From assembly GCF_019654915.1 (NCBI RefSeq), contig NZ_BPET01000042.1, positions 1 to 50,963 of the forward strand: a stretch of 50,963 nucleotides of DNA. Direction: 5' to 3'. The notes under the pieces are model-generated. The model ran no database searches. It was given only the letters and a program-made list of their open reading frames with translations, and had not been told where the DNA came from. This document shows positions 42,994 to 50,963 of the stretch, piece after piece; position 1 is the stretch's first letter, and every line of letters starts with the position of its first letter. This DNA is from Shewanella sp. MBTL60-007. GTDB lineage: Bacteria; Pseudomonadota; Gammaproteobacteria; Enterobacterales; Shewanellaceae. Both the position numbers and the translations under genes were made by a program.

Positions 42994-43725
42994 ATGAGAG
43001 TGCCAAGAATCTATCAACAATCAACATTAGTTGTCGGCCAATCGGTCGCATTAGATGATGAAGCAGCAGGTCATGTTGGCCGCGTATTAAGAATGTCTTC
43101 AGGTGAGCAGGTGAGCCTGTTTAATGGCGATGGTAATGACTATCTTGCAGAGATTATTAGCGCCAGTAAGAAAAACGTCGAAGTTAAGATCCTCACATGT
43201 GAGGCAAATGATAGCGAATCACCACTTAACTTACATTTAGGCCAAGTGATCTCTCGCGGCGATAGAATGGACTTTACCATTCAAAAATCGGTCGAACTTG
43301 GGGTCAATACCATTACACCACTGTTTTCTGAGCGCTGCGGCGTCAAGTTAAGTGGTGAGCGTCTAGAGAAAAAAATTCAGCAGTGGCAGAAAATCGTGAT
43401 CAGCGCCTGCGAACAATCTGGCCGAAGCGTTGTGCCTGTTGTGCGCCCAGCGATGCAGCTCGCCGATTGGTGCGCTGAAGCATCTGATGCGGTCAAACTT
43501 AACCTGCATCCACGCGCTTCTCATGGCGTCAATGGCCTAACCTTACCTAACAACAGAGTAAGATTGGTGATCGGCCCTGAAGGTGGCTTATCAGCACCTG
43601 AGATTGCCATGACTGAAGAGCACCAGTTTACCGATGTATTACTTGGCCCACGAGTGCTACGTACAGAAACGGCAGCACTCACGACCATCAGTGCACTGCA
43701 ACTCAAATTTGGCGACATTGGCTAA
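42994..43725 (+). CDS. rsmE: 16S rRNA m3U1498 methyltransferase RsmE
   Basis: SPOUT-fold enzyme (243 residues) that methylates uridine 1498 of 16S rRNA with S-adenosylmethionine. The N-terminal PUA-like part starts MRVPRIYQ. The C-terminal trefoil knot holds VIGPEGGLSAPEIA and LGPRVLRTETAALT, the family's cofactor-binding pattern. It begins with ATG. It is likely read with gshB, which starts 120 bp downstream, as in other gammaproteobacteria. Confidence 0.96.
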   Translation: MRVPRIYQQSTLVVGQSVALDDEAAGHVGRVLRMSSGEQVSLFNGDGNDYLAEIISASKKNVEVKILTCEANDSESPLNLHLGQVISRGDRMDFTIQKSVELGVNTITPLFSERCGVKLSGERLEKKIQQWQKIVISACEQSGRSVVPVVRPAMQLADWCAEASDAVKLNLHPRASHGVNGLTLPNNRVRLVIGPEGGLSAPEIAMTEEHQFTDVLLGPRVLRTETAALTTISALQLKFGDIG

Positions 43726-43845
43726 ATGTGGATAAACATTTAAGAATAAGGCTGAGTTAACGTTTATCTCTTATAAACTAGAAATCGGCCCTATTCGTCC
43801 CCATGTTTACCCTAGAAACGAATATTAAGAAAAGGAAAACGCTCC

Positions 43846-44799
43846 ATGATTAAACTCGGCATCGTGATGGACCCCATCAGCGGCATCAACATCAAGAAAG
43901 ATTCTAGCTTTGCAATGTTAATGGCTGCCCAGTCCCGTGGTTACCAGCTTTTCTACATGGAAATGAGCGATCTAGCCTTGGTCAACGGTCAAGCTATGGC
44001 AACCATGCGCGCCCTGACCGTAAAGGATGACCCTGAGCAGTGGTATCAGCTCGAAGAAGCTATCGATACGCCGCTTGCCGACTTAGATGTGATCTTAATG
44101 CGTAAAGATCCGCCTTTCGATACCGAGTTTATCTACGCAACCTATATGCTTGAGCGCGCCGAGGAGCAAGGTGTACTCATCGTCAACAAACCTCAGAGCC
44201 TGCGCGATGCCAACGAAAAGCTGTTTACTGCCTGGTTCGCTGAGTTTACCCCAGAAACCATAGTTACCCGTGATGAGCAGCGCATTCGCGCCTTTCATCA
44301 AGCCAAGGGCGATATCATCCTTAAGCCACTCGATGGTATGGGCGGCACACTGATTTTCAGAATGAAAGCAGGCGATCCTAACACTGGCGTGATCATCGAA
44401 ACCTTGACCGAGTACGGTCAGCGCTACGCGATGGCGCAAGCCTTTATTCCCGATATCACCTCCGGTGACAAACGCATCTTAGTGGTCGACGGCGAGCCTG
44501 TACCTTACTCTTTAGCGCGTATTCCACAAAAGGGTGAAACCCGCGGCAACCTAGCCGCCGGCGGTCGAGGCGTGGCGCAGCCGTTATCTGAGTCCGATTG
44601 GCATATTGCCCGCACCATTGGCCCTGAACTTAAAAAGCGCGGTCTTATCTTTGTTGGTTTAGATGTGATTGGTGACAAGCTTACCGAGATTAACGTTACC
44701 AGCCCAACCTGTATAAAAGAGATTGAAGCAGCTTTCGATGTCGATATTACAGGTATGCTAATGGACGCAATCGAAAAGCGTATCAACAAGTCAGCTTAG
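43846..44799 (+). CDS. gshB: Glutathione synthetase
   Basis: ATP-grasp ligase (317 residues) that joins gamma-glutamylcysteine and glycine to form glutathione. N-terminal LGIVMDPISGINIKKDSSFAML, the nucleotide-binding segment ILKPLDGMGGTLIFR, and INVTSPTCIKEIE near the C-terminus match the E. coli enzyme. AAGGAAAA precedes the ATG. The alkaline phosphatase gene starts 14 bp after its stop, so the two are probably co-transcribed, although their functions do not obviously belong together. Confidence 0.97.
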   Translation: MIKLGIVMDPISGINIKKDSSFAMLMAAQSRGYQLFYMEMSDLALVNGQAMATMRALTVKDDPEQWYQLEEAIDTPLADLDVILMRKDPPFDTEFIYATYMLERAEEQGVLIVNKPQSLRDANEKLFTAWFAEFTPETIVTRDEQRIRAFHQAKGDIILKPLDGMGGTLIFRMKAGDPNTGVIIETLTEYGQRYAMAQAFIPDITSGDKRILVVDGEPVPYSLARIPQKGETRGNLAAGGRGVAQPLSESDWHIARTIGPELKKRGLIFVGLDVIGDKLTEINVTSPTCIKEIEAAFDVDITGMLMDAIEKRINKSA

Positions 44800-44813
44800 C
44801 CAAAGGATCCGGC

Positions 44814-46118
44814 ATGAACTTAAAGAGAAGCTTTACCTGGGCACTTTGTGCCCTTGTCTTGTTGCCCCAAGCTGTATTGGCCAATGTCGATATTCATGAC
44901 GCGCCCTCGCGCCCTAAGAATATGATTATCATGATTGGTGACGGTATGGGTCCTGCTTACACCAGTGCATATCGTTATTACCAAGATAATCCCGATACCG
45001 AAGAGATTGAGCAAACGGTATTTGACCGCCTGTTAGTCGGCATGGCTTCAACCTATCCAGCTAGACAGAGTGGCTATGTAACCGACTCTGCAGCATCGGC
45101 AACGGCACTCACAACTGGGGTCAAAAGTTATAACGGCGCAATTTCAGTTGACGTCGATAAGCGCCCACTGACCACCATCATGCAGATGGCTAAAGAACGC
45201 GGTATGGCGACTGGCGTCGCAGTCACCGCCCAAGTCAATCACGCCACTCCAGCCGCTTTTCTAGCTCATAATGAGAGCCGTCGTAACTACGATGAGATCG
45301 CCCAAAGCTACTTAAGCTCGGAGGCCGACGTTATCCTTGGTGGTGGGCAGAAGTACTTCCCAGAAGATCTGCTCAAGCAGTTTACAGCTAAGGGATACCA
45401 GCATATTAACCAGTTGGATCAGCTCGATAACTTAACCCAAGGCAAGGCCTTAGGTCTTTTTGCTGAAGTACAACTGCCTTGGGTTATCGATCAACAAGAC
45501 TCGACTCAGTTAAGCCTTCTAACCCAAAAAGCCCTAGAGCTTCTATCGCAAAATCCAAATGGCTTTGTGCTACTGGTTGAGGGCAGCCTTATTGACTGGG
45601 CAGGCCACAACAACGATATCGCTACAGCCATGGCGGAGATGCATGGTTTTGCCAATGCCATTGAAGTAGTGGAGCAATACGTGCGCGCCAACCCTGACAC
45701 CTTAATGGTGGTAACTGCGGATCATAACACTGGTGGCTTATCTATCGGCGCCAATGGCGAATACGCTTGGGATACGGCGCTACTAAAAGGGATCCAAGCA
45801 AGCCCTACGAGTATCGCCGAGCAAGCTATCGCCATCGATGATTGGCAGCCTTTAGTGGCCCAAAAGCTAGGTTTCGAGCTTAAAACTGAAGAACTGCTGC
45901 GTCTTAGCAATGCACGCATGCAGGGAAAAGCTGCCTTGGAAACGAGTTTGAAACAGCTCATCGATAACCGAAGCTTTACCGGCTGGACGACCAGCGGTCA
46001 CACTGGTGGTGATGTACAAGTTTTTGCAGCGGGTCCTGCGGCCGATCTGTTTAAAGGTAATCAAGACAACACCGACATCGCTGAGAAGATGATCAGCTTA
46101 TTACCTAGAACGAAATAA
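44814..46118 (+). CDS. Alkaline phosphatase (PhoA-like)
   Basis: Exported metalloenzyme of 434 residues that removes phosphate from monoesters. A signal peptide (cleavage likely after AVLA, residue 23) is followed by the metal motif MIGDGMG (Asp43) and the nucleophile Ser92 in TDSAASATA. The downstream metal-binding segments VVTADHNTGGL and TSGHTGGD are also visible. All residues needed for activity seem to be present. GGATCC lies near the ATG, 14 bp after gshB. No Pho box is recognised, so phosphate control is uncertain. Confidence 0.93.
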   Translation: MNLKRSFTWALCALVLLPQAVLANVDIHDAPSRPKNMIIMIGDGMGPAYTSAYRYYQDNPDTEEIEQTVFDRLLVGMASTYPARQSGYVTDSAASATALTTGVKSYNGAISVDVDKRPLTTIMQMAKERGMATGVAVTAQVNHATPAAFLAHNESRRNYDEIAQSYLSSEADVILGGGQKYFPEDLLKQFTAKGYQHINQLDQLDNLTQGKALGLFAEVQLPWVIDQQDSTQLSLLTQKALELLSQNPNGFVLLVEGSLIDWAGHNNDIATAMAEMHGFANAIEVVEQYVRANPDTLMVVTADHNTGGLSIGANGEYAWDTALLKGIQASPTSIAEQAIAIDDWQPLVAQKLGFELKTEELLRLSNARMQGKAALETSLKQLIDNRSFTGWTTSGHTGGDVQVFAAGPAADLFKGNQDNTDIAEKMISLLPRTK

Positions 46119-46149
46119 ACTTTTGAGGTGACTTCGAAAGATAAGAATT

Positions 46150-46247
46150 AACCACAAAAGGCACGAAGAACACGAAAGAGAAGCATCCTGCTCTTTTTCT
46201 TTTCTTCGTGTTCTTCGTGTAGCGAGCAAAATGAACGCTTCGTGGTT
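46150..46247. repeat. Large imperfect palindromic element (REP/MITE-like)
   Basis: Inverted arms: AACCAC (46150) and GTGGTT (46242-46247) form the outer pair, and CACGAAGAACACGAA (46162-46176) and TTCGTGTTCTTCGTG (46205-46219) form perfect 15-bp inner arms. The right inner flank (46220-46241) lacks a partner, so the arms are unequal in length. It lies in the 277-bp gap between alkaline phosphatase and rsmC and has no gene. This kind of sequence is known as a dispersed palindromic repeat in marine gammaproteobacteria, and may act as a transcript terminator. Confidence 0.75.
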
Positions 46248-46395
46248 TATCGTTTTCTATTTAATTAGTCAGATTTTGGCTTATCTTAACGGCAATACTC
46301 CCCATCTTTTTTTGATACACGTAACTCCATCAAATTCGCATTCCAGAGTGGTTGAGGTATAATCGCAGCCAATTAAAAGCCGACCTTGAATACAC

Positions 46396-47421
46396 ATGCT
46401 AACCAACGCTTCGCAAGTCCTCCTCAGAAACAGTGATTTAGTCAAAGGCCAATCGGTATTAGTACTCAATTATGAAAGTGATCACCTGCCAAAGGAGTTG
46501 TTAAATACCGCCAGCAAAGTGTGTGGATTAGCATTAGATTACCATCATCACCTGATGATGCAGCCCTATACCTGTGCAGATTTAACCCTGTATTTTGGCC
46601 ATAAACTGCCAATCGAAGAGTGCTTTGACTCTGTCATCGTCTACTTTCCTAAGGCAAAGGCGCTAGCACCTTACCTGTTTAACCTCGCCGCTAAGCATCT
46701 AAAACCACAAGGGCAACTCATCGTTGTGGGAGAAAATAAAGGCGGCATTAAGTCTCTGCCTAAGCAGCTGCCTAGCTATTTCGATAAGCCGTTTAAAGCC
46801 GATAATGCCCGTCACTGTATCGTATTTACCAGTGAACTAAATGCACCGGCTCCGGCATTAAAACTGGCCGACTGGATAAGCCGCTATCAACTCGATACCC
46901 CTCAAGGGCAAGTGACTATCTGTAATTTGGTGGGGGTATTTAGTGAGAAGAAGCTCGATGAAGGTACCCAATTACTACTGGCTAATTTACCAAAGATGCG
47001 CGGCAATATACTCGACTTCGGCTGCGGAGCAGGTGTTATTACAGCCGCACTACTCAAGGCTCAGCCGGAGCTAAAGTTTGATTGTGTCGATATCAATGCC
47101 ATGGCGCTAGCCTCTTGCGAATTAACTTTGGCGGCGAACGGCTTTAAGGCCAACATCTTTGCATCCGATGGTCTAGCGCAAACCTCTCAACGCTATGACG
47201 GTATTATCTCAAATCCACCGTTTCATGACGGCCTCGCTAGCACCACAAACATAGCCACCAACTTCGTCAAAGACAGCGCTGCGAACCTCAAATCTGGTGG
47301 TATCTTCCATATCGTGGCCAATCGTCACCTTCCCTATTCAGACACCATTGCTGACAACTTCGGTTCGGTGAATGTCGCTGCAGAAAACAATAAATACAAA
47401 ATTTATTCCAACGTAAAGTAA
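46396..47421 (+). CDS. rsmC: 16S rRNA m2G1207 methyltransferase RsmC
   Basis: SAM-dependent enzyme of 341 residues that methylates guanine 1207 of 16S rRNA. Its N-terminal half is a degenerate methyltransferase-like domain. The C-terminal half has the SAM motif LDFGCGAGVITAAL, the acidic DCVDINAMAL and the catalytic NPPFHDG. Length is close to E. coli RsmC. A strong hairpin follows. It is a single gene with its own start region after the palindromic element. Confidence 0.95.
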   Translation: MLTNASQVLLRNSDLVKGQSVLVLNYESDHLPKELLNTASKVCGLALDYHHHLMMQPYTCADLTLYFGHKLPIEECFDSVIVYFPKAKALAPYLFNLAAKHLKPQGQLIVVGENKGGIKSLPKQLPSYFDKPFKADNARHCIVFTSELNAPAPALKLADWISRYQLDTPQGQVTICNLVGVFSEKKLDEGTQLLLANLPKMRGNILDFGCGAGVITAALLKAQPELKFDCVDINAMALASCELTLAANGFKANIFASDGLAQTSQRYDGIISNPPFHDGLASTTNIATNFVKDSAANLKSGGIFHIVANRHLPYSDTIADNFGSVNVAAENNKYKIYSNVK

Positions 47422-47437
47422 CTCCCGCGATACTCAA

Positions 47438-47468
47438 CTCTAAGGCATGCCTCAATCATGCCTTAGAG
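47438..47468 (+). terminator. Probable terminator after rsmC
   Basis: Perfect 12-bp arms, CTCTAAGGCATG (47438-47449) and CATGCCTTAGAG (47457-47468), with a 7-nt loop. No long T-run follows, but the stem is strong and lies 17 bp after the stop. Confidence 0.65.
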
Positions 47469-47586
47469 CTCTTACCTCATGCTCTTGATTCACACATTTT
47501 ATCACTGGCACTTTTTAACCAAGCTTTTATATGGTTATACTCGCAGAGCTAATTATAAAAAATAATAAAAAAAAGATGGGGTTTTT

Positions 47587-49251
47587 ATGTTGCGCCCAGA
47601 GCTCATTGAGTTTAGTCAAGATAACCAAAAAGCCGAATTAAGGATCGTCCCGAGCCTCAATGGGCCGATAACAGAAGATGCTCTACTACAGCTTTTAGCA
47701 CTACCAGACTTCTCTTGTCTGTGCCCCTTGAAAGCCGTGATCTCCCAAGCCGTCATTCAAGTCAATCAGCTACACCCTAAAGATGAAGGGAAAACAGAAC
47801 TATTTTTTGAAATCGGCGAAAGGCGTGACGCCGAAATAAGCTTCGATGTCTCCAGCGATAAAATGCAGGCTAGCATGACATTAACCGCGGCCTTCGGAGG
47901 CAAAGATTTAGGGCTTAGAGATATACTGGAAAATCTGAAGCTACAACGCATTAGCATGGGGCTAAGCAAGGCCAAAATTGATGCGCTACTTACCAAGTTT
48001 TCCACCCTTTTACCCGGTGAAAAGTGTCACAGCATCATAGCTAATGGTCGAGCAGCAGTGAACGGCACACCAGCTAGGCTAGTGCGAAAAGTATCCCTGG
48101 CGAGGGAGCGCTTGCTACAACCTCAATCAAATAGCGATGGCACCGTTGATATGCGCAATCTAGGGGCGGTTATCATGGTCAAGCCTGGCAACCTTCTTAT
48201 CGAGAAACACCCTGCTACCCTAGGCGTTGACGGCTACAATGTGTACGGTGAAAAGCTTAATGCCAAACCAGGTAAAGATGTTAAGTTCACCGCTGGCAAC
48301 GGTACCGAATTTAGTCCAGATGATCCTAACAAACTTATTGCTACCGTGGCTGGGCAACCCGTCGAAACGCCATCGGGCATGCAGGTCGATGATGTATTGC
48401 AGATAAAAAATGTCGATGTTGGCTATGGTCATGTCGACTTTAAAGGCAGTGTGTTGATCACTGGCGATGTGGGCGAAGGTATGGTCGTAAAAAGCCTAGG
48501 TGATATCACTGTTATGGGCTTTGTCGATTCAGCGACACTGGAGGCTAAAGGCGATATCACAGTCAGTAAAGGCGTCATTGGTCGTCAGCTAAAAGACTTA
48601 AGCTTGTCGACGAAGTTAACCGCTCAGGGTCAGATCAGTGCTCAATTCGTGCAATATTCCGAGCTCAAAGCGGCAGGCAACATCTTAGTCACCAAGCAAC
48701 TTCTACATAGTCATACTCAAACTCAGCAACAATTGCTCGTTAGTGATGCCAGCGGCCGCCGTGGCGATCTCGTTGGCGGCAGGGCTGAGGCCAGCAAAGG
48801 GATTAAGGCCGTTGCTATCGGTGCCACCGCCGACACTAAAACTGAACTATTTTGCGCCATGGAACTTGCAGAATTAAAACAACAGCTCAAGCAGCTGGAT
48901 CAGAGCATTAAATCCATGGTCGTTGCAGGTCTAAATATCGAGGCACAGCTCAGGAAACTCCCTCCTAAAGAGCAGTGGCAAGGTGATGCAATGATGGTTG
49001 AGCAAGTAACCGTCATGCTGGAGGAAAAGCGCCGTACAACGCAAATCCGCGCCCAAGAAGAAGCGGAATTTGAAACATTGAAGATGGAGGTAGATAGCTA
49101 CTATAAGCACTACCGGATCGATGCACTCAAGCATGTCTTCTCCAATGTTGAACTCCATATCGGGACGGCGTTTCAACGTACCCAGAGAGAACATGGGCCC
49201 TGTCACATCCAAAATGAAAATAATGAGATCCACTTCGATTACAGCCAGTAA
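47587..49251 (+). CDS. DUF342/FapA-like protein
   Basis: Predicted cytoplasmic protein of 554 residues in the DUF342 (FapA) family. It shows the family's repeated right-handed beta-helix type segments, for example the central TVDMRNLGAVIMVKPGN, VDGYNVYGEKL, and the later SVLITGDVGEGMVVKSLGDITVMGFVDSATLEAKGDITVSKGV. A long coiled-coil part (about 415-500) ends it. In Bacillus and Vibrio, FapA-like proteins affect flagellar number or polar localisation, but here no flagellar gene is adjacent, so the role is unknown. It starts with ATG, 165 bp after rsmC. Confidence 0.85.
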   Translation: MLRPELIEFSQDNQKAELRIVPSLNGPITEDALLQLLALPDFSCLCPLKAVISQAVIQVNQLHPKDEGKTELFFEIGERRDAEISFDVSSDKMQASMTLTAAFGGKDLGLRDILENLKLQRISMGLSKAKIDALLTKFSTLLPGEKCHSIIANGRAAVNGTPARLVRKVSLARERLLQPQSNSDGTVDMRNLGAVIMVKPGNLLIEKHPATLGVDGYNVYGEKLNAKPGKDVKFTAGNGTEFSPDDPNKLIATVAGQPVETPSGMQVDDVLQIKNVDVGYGHVDFKGSVLITGDVGEGMVVKSLGDITVMGFVDSATLEAKGDITVSKGVIGRQLKDLSLSTKLTAQGQISAQFVQYSELKAAGNILVTKQLLHSHTQTQQQLLVSDASGRRGDLVGGRAEASKGIKAVAIGATADTKTELFCAMELAELKQQLKQLDQSIKSMVVAGLNIEAQLRKLPPKEQWQGDAMMVEQVTVMLEEKRRTTQIRAQEEAEFETLKMEVDSYYKHYRIDALKHVFSNVELHIGTAFQRTQREHGPCHIQNENNEIHFDYSQ

Positions 49252-49363
49252 TAATTAATTCTGCTCTTATGCGGATATTTAGACCAGGTTCAAGTGCTTC
49301 AGCCGTTCCTTAACGCTGTAAATCACGGCATAATTGAGCCATTTTTATTGTGTGAGTTATCTC

Positions 49364-50482
49364 GTGGAATTATTGAAAATCGACTGCCTAGGCAAGCCCT
49401 TACGCCTAGAAGGATCTCTTGCTGGCTGGCAACAACTTTTTTGGGGCGATAACCTAGTCTCAGTGATTCAAGCTAGCCCCAACAACGAAGGGCTAAAGAG
49501 CCACACTTTTGAGTTGTCGACTCAAGATCCTGCACTTGCCACCGATGGCGAGCCAGTGCCATTGCAGACAATCAAAATCACCCTTGAAACCGACCTACAG
49601 TGGCAACCTTTTATCATCGACTACCGTCTACTCCAAGACGATGAGGTGATAACAACAGGTCAGCGCAACACTAAAGATATTGAGCGTCAAACACCTACCA
49701 CTCCCATCCCGGAGAAACGACAATTTAGCGTCGTTGGTCTCGCCTCCTTAGGCTTTAAGTTACTGAAAAGTGCCAAGGTGATTAAGGTGCTGCTCGCTGG
49801 TGCCAGTGTTGCCGCATACTCTTGGTTATTTTCATTCCAGTTTGCGTTAGCACTTATCGCCTGTTTAGTCTTCCATGAATATGGTCATATTCGTGCAATG
49901 AAATACTTTGGCATGAAAACCAAAGGCATCTACTTAATTCCGTTTATGGGCGGCCTAGCCTTAAGTGATGAGAAGATAAACACCCGCTGGCAAGATGTGG
50001 TGATCTCCATTATGGGTCCGACCTTTGGTCTATTGATGTCAATCGCATCGCTTGTGGCCTACTGGGTAACAGGAAATATTTTCTTTGCCGGTTTAGCCAC
50101 CTTCAACGCGCTACTCAACCTGTTTAACCTTCTACCGATTTTACCCCTAGATGGCGGCCATATTCTAAAGAGTATCAGCTTCTCGATGAACAGTATGATG
50201 GGATTAGTCGCCTGTATCCTTGGTGCTGCGGCAGGAGTCTATATCAGTTACTCACTGGGGCTTGCTCTTCTGGGCTTCTTACTGCTTATTGGCAGTGCGG
50301 AGATAGTGTTTGAGTGGAAGACTCGACACCAGAGTCATTTACTGCCATTAGATAGATATGGACAAATATTCTCTGCCGTTTGGTACTTCTTAACCGTTGG
50401 TGCCCTCATCGGCATTATCTGGTACTTTGCTGGCAGTGGCGATGAAATGCTAGCGCTACCGTTAGAGATCCTAAAGAGCTAA
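49364..50482 (+). CDS. Site-2-type M50 metalloprotease-like membrane protein
   Basis: Membrane protein of about 372 residues from the GTG at 49364. The N-terminal 125 residues form a soluble beta-rich domain (starting KIDCLGKPLRLEGSL) without a known name. The membrane part has the zinc motif HEYGH in LACLVFHEYGHIRAMKYFG and the second metal-site motif in LLPILPLDGGHILKS, both as in site-2 proteases, so intramembrane proteolysis is plausible. About six helices follow the first one near 150. No anti-sigma factor or sigma gene is adjacent. The start is uncertain: TTG at 49334, GTG at 49352 and GTG at 49364 are all in frame. A strong terminator follows. Confidence 0.8.
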   Translation: MELLKIDCLGKPLRLEGSLAGWQQLFWGDNLVSVIQASPNNEGLKSHTFELSTQDPALATDGEPVPLQTIKITLETDLQWQPFIIDYRLLQDDEVITTGQRNTKDIERQTPTTPIPEKRQFSVVGLASLGFKLLKSAKVIKVLLAGASVAAYSWLFSFQFALALIACLVFHEYGHIRAMKYFGMKTKGIYLIPFMGGLALSDEKINTRWQDVVISIMGPTFGLLMSIASLVAYWVTGNIFFAGLATFNALLNLFNLLPILPLDGGHILKSISFSMNSMMGLVACILGAAAGVYISYSLGLALLGFLLLIGSAEIVFEWKTRHQSHLLPLDRYGQIFSAVWYFLTVGALIGIIWYFAGSGDEMLALPLEILKS

Positions 50483-50497
50483 CCAGCAAGTTCCGAA

Positions 50498-50529
50498 TAA
50501 AAAAACCGACGTTATGTCGGTTTTTTTTA
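50498..50529 (+). terminator. Rho-independent terminator after the M50 gene
   Basis: AAAAAAACCGAC / GTCGGTTTTTTTT with a GTTAT loop. It lies 16 bp after the stop and has a long T-run. Confidence 0.9.
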
Positions 50530-50632
50530 TCACTTAAAACCTAGCTTAAGAAAACGCTTTTGTTTGCGAAATTTTGACCGCAATAATCAGGGTTAAGAAA
50601 GGTATCAAATATAGGAGCCAAATTTCAGGCAT

Positions 50633-50657
50633 AAAAAAACCTGCTCGATGGCAGGTT
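50633..50657 (-). terminator. Terminator of the minus-strand tRNA remnant
   Basis: On the minus strand, AACCTGC and GCAGGTT form a 7-bp stem with a 6-nt loop, followed by a T-run (A-run at 50633-50639). It lies just after the CCA end of the tRNA-Leu-like sequence, as expected for a tRNA transcript that reads leftwards. Confidence 0.75.
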
Positions 50658-50670
50658 GCTTTGTTGATAA

Positions 50671-50757
50671 TGGTACCTGAGGACGGACTTGAACCGTCAC
50701 TTCTTTCGAAATCGGATTTTGAATCCAAAAAAGCTGCGCTTTGTACGTGTCTGGAAA
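50671..50757 (-). pseudogene. Broken tRNA-Leu(CAA)-like sequence
   Basis: On the minus strand the 3' part of a class II tRNA is clear: anticodon arm TTGGA-TTCAAAA-TCCGA (anticodon CAA), a variable arm, a T arm GACGG-TTCAAGT-CCGTC, acceptor strand CTCAGGT, discriminator A and CCA. The 5' acceptor strand (ACCTGAG or GCCTGAG) is missing. The D-arm remnant AGACACGT (plus strand ACGTGTCT, 50745-50752) is split from the anticodon arm by about 16 extra bases that form a small hairpin, AAAGC-GCA-GCTTT. No full cloverleaf can be drawn, so it is probably not a working tRNA. Confidence 0.6.
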
Positions 50758-50815
50758 CTCATTGCCCTCAACTTTTACTTAAATCACAACGTAAATCAGC
50801 AAAAGCTAAAAACCT
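50711..50815. repeat. Direct repeat, copy 1 (105 bp)
   Basis: Starts inside the anticodon arm of the tRNA-Leu-like sequence (ATCGGATTTTGAATCC) and runs to AAAGCTAAAAACCT. It matches copy 2 at 50858-50963 with about 10 differences and one single-base indel. The two copies start 147 bp apart. The T arm and CCA are present only next to copy 1. Confidence 0.85.
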
Positions 50816-50857
50816 GTTCCCATAGGCCATACAGCGCCATATCCCAAACCTATACAC

Positions 50858-50963
50858 ATCGGATTTTGAATCCAAAAAAGCTACGCTTTGTACGTGTCTG
50901 GAAAATCATTAGCCTCAACTTTTACTTAAACCACAACGTAATTAATCAAAAGCTAAAAAACCT
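50858..50963. repeat. Direct repeat, copy 2 (continues past the window)
   Basis: Begins ATCGGATTTTGAATCC like copy 1 and has the same order of segments. It is cut off by the window end, so its full length and any further copies are unknown. Confidence 0.8.

Noticed and set aside
50546..50632. 28-residue hydrophobic peptide on the minus strand
   Set aside because: Its start codon overlaps the terminator of the tRNA-like sequence. It could be a small membrane peptide but there is no support.
50574..50825. 83-codon frame across the tRNA-Leu remnant and repeat
   Set aside because: It reads through a terminator hairpin and a tRNA fragment; an open frame here is chance.

Overview
The window looks like a chromosomal segment of a Shewanella-type marine gammaproteobacterium. 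The main clues are a complete napDAGHB operon without napC, a very large hybrid histidine kinase next to an HD-GYP response regulator, a single-chain acyl-CoA carboxylase of about 1500 residues, a DUF5062 gene, and ordinary gammaproteobacterial housekeeping genes (serA, ygfZ, sprT, endA, rsmE, gshB, rsmC). There are no transposases, phage genes or CRISPR arrays. The only signs of rearrangement are at the right edge, where a broken tRNA-Leu-like sequence and a roughly 105-bp direct repeat occur. This attribution is inference from gene content, not from a database search.

Layout. 1-305: repeat-rich non-coding DNA. 0.3-4.4 kb: CsgD-like LuxR regulator, YjdF-like membrane protein, serA, ygfZ. 4.5-11 kb (minus): hybrid sensor kinase, then its HD-GYP response regulator. 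11.3-15.6 kb (plus): ABC ATPase, fused permease and CrtC/AttH-like lipoprotein in overlapping frames (AttEFGH-type system). 15.65-20.9 kb: nap control region with a close match to a NarP 7-2-7 site and a CRP-like site, then napDAGHB. 20.9-27.4 kb: UspE-like protein, unknown lipoprotein divergent from an AraC-type regulator, DUF5062 protein, a previously overlooked 49-residue ORF divergent from a LysR gene, and a PAS-GGDEF diguanylate cyclase. 27.6-33.8 kb: UDP-galactopyranose mutase with a DUF707 protein, then a P-type ATPase and a CPA2 antiporter. 33.9-39.5 kb: fused carboxylase with a divergent LysR gene. 39.7-50.5 kb: exported C15-peptidase-like protein lacking the catalytic Cys, sprT, endA, rsmE, gshB, alkaline phosphatase, rsmC, DUF342 protein and an M50 metalloprotease. 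50.5-50.96 kb: terminators, tRNA-Leu remnant and direct repeats.

How the genes work together. The nap operon gives periplasmic nitrate reduction. NapGH is present and NapC absent, so electrons from menaquinol probably come through NapGH and/or a CymA-type cytochrome encoded elsewhere. The kinase/HD-GYP pair and the GGDEF protein suggest two separate inputs into c-di-GMP signalling. The AttEFGH-like block is a self-contained translationally coupled unit, probably for envelope or lipid export. The P-type ATPase and antiporter are both ion pumps and may act on the same ionic stress. The most unusual items are the carboxylase architecture, the Cys-to-Ser C15-like protein, the altered ion-site residues of the P-type ATPase, a lipoprotein-type NapB, a likely AUU start codon on the diguanylate cyclase, and the tRNA-Leu fragment with flanking repeats. 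I did not find a clear novel defence or mobile system.
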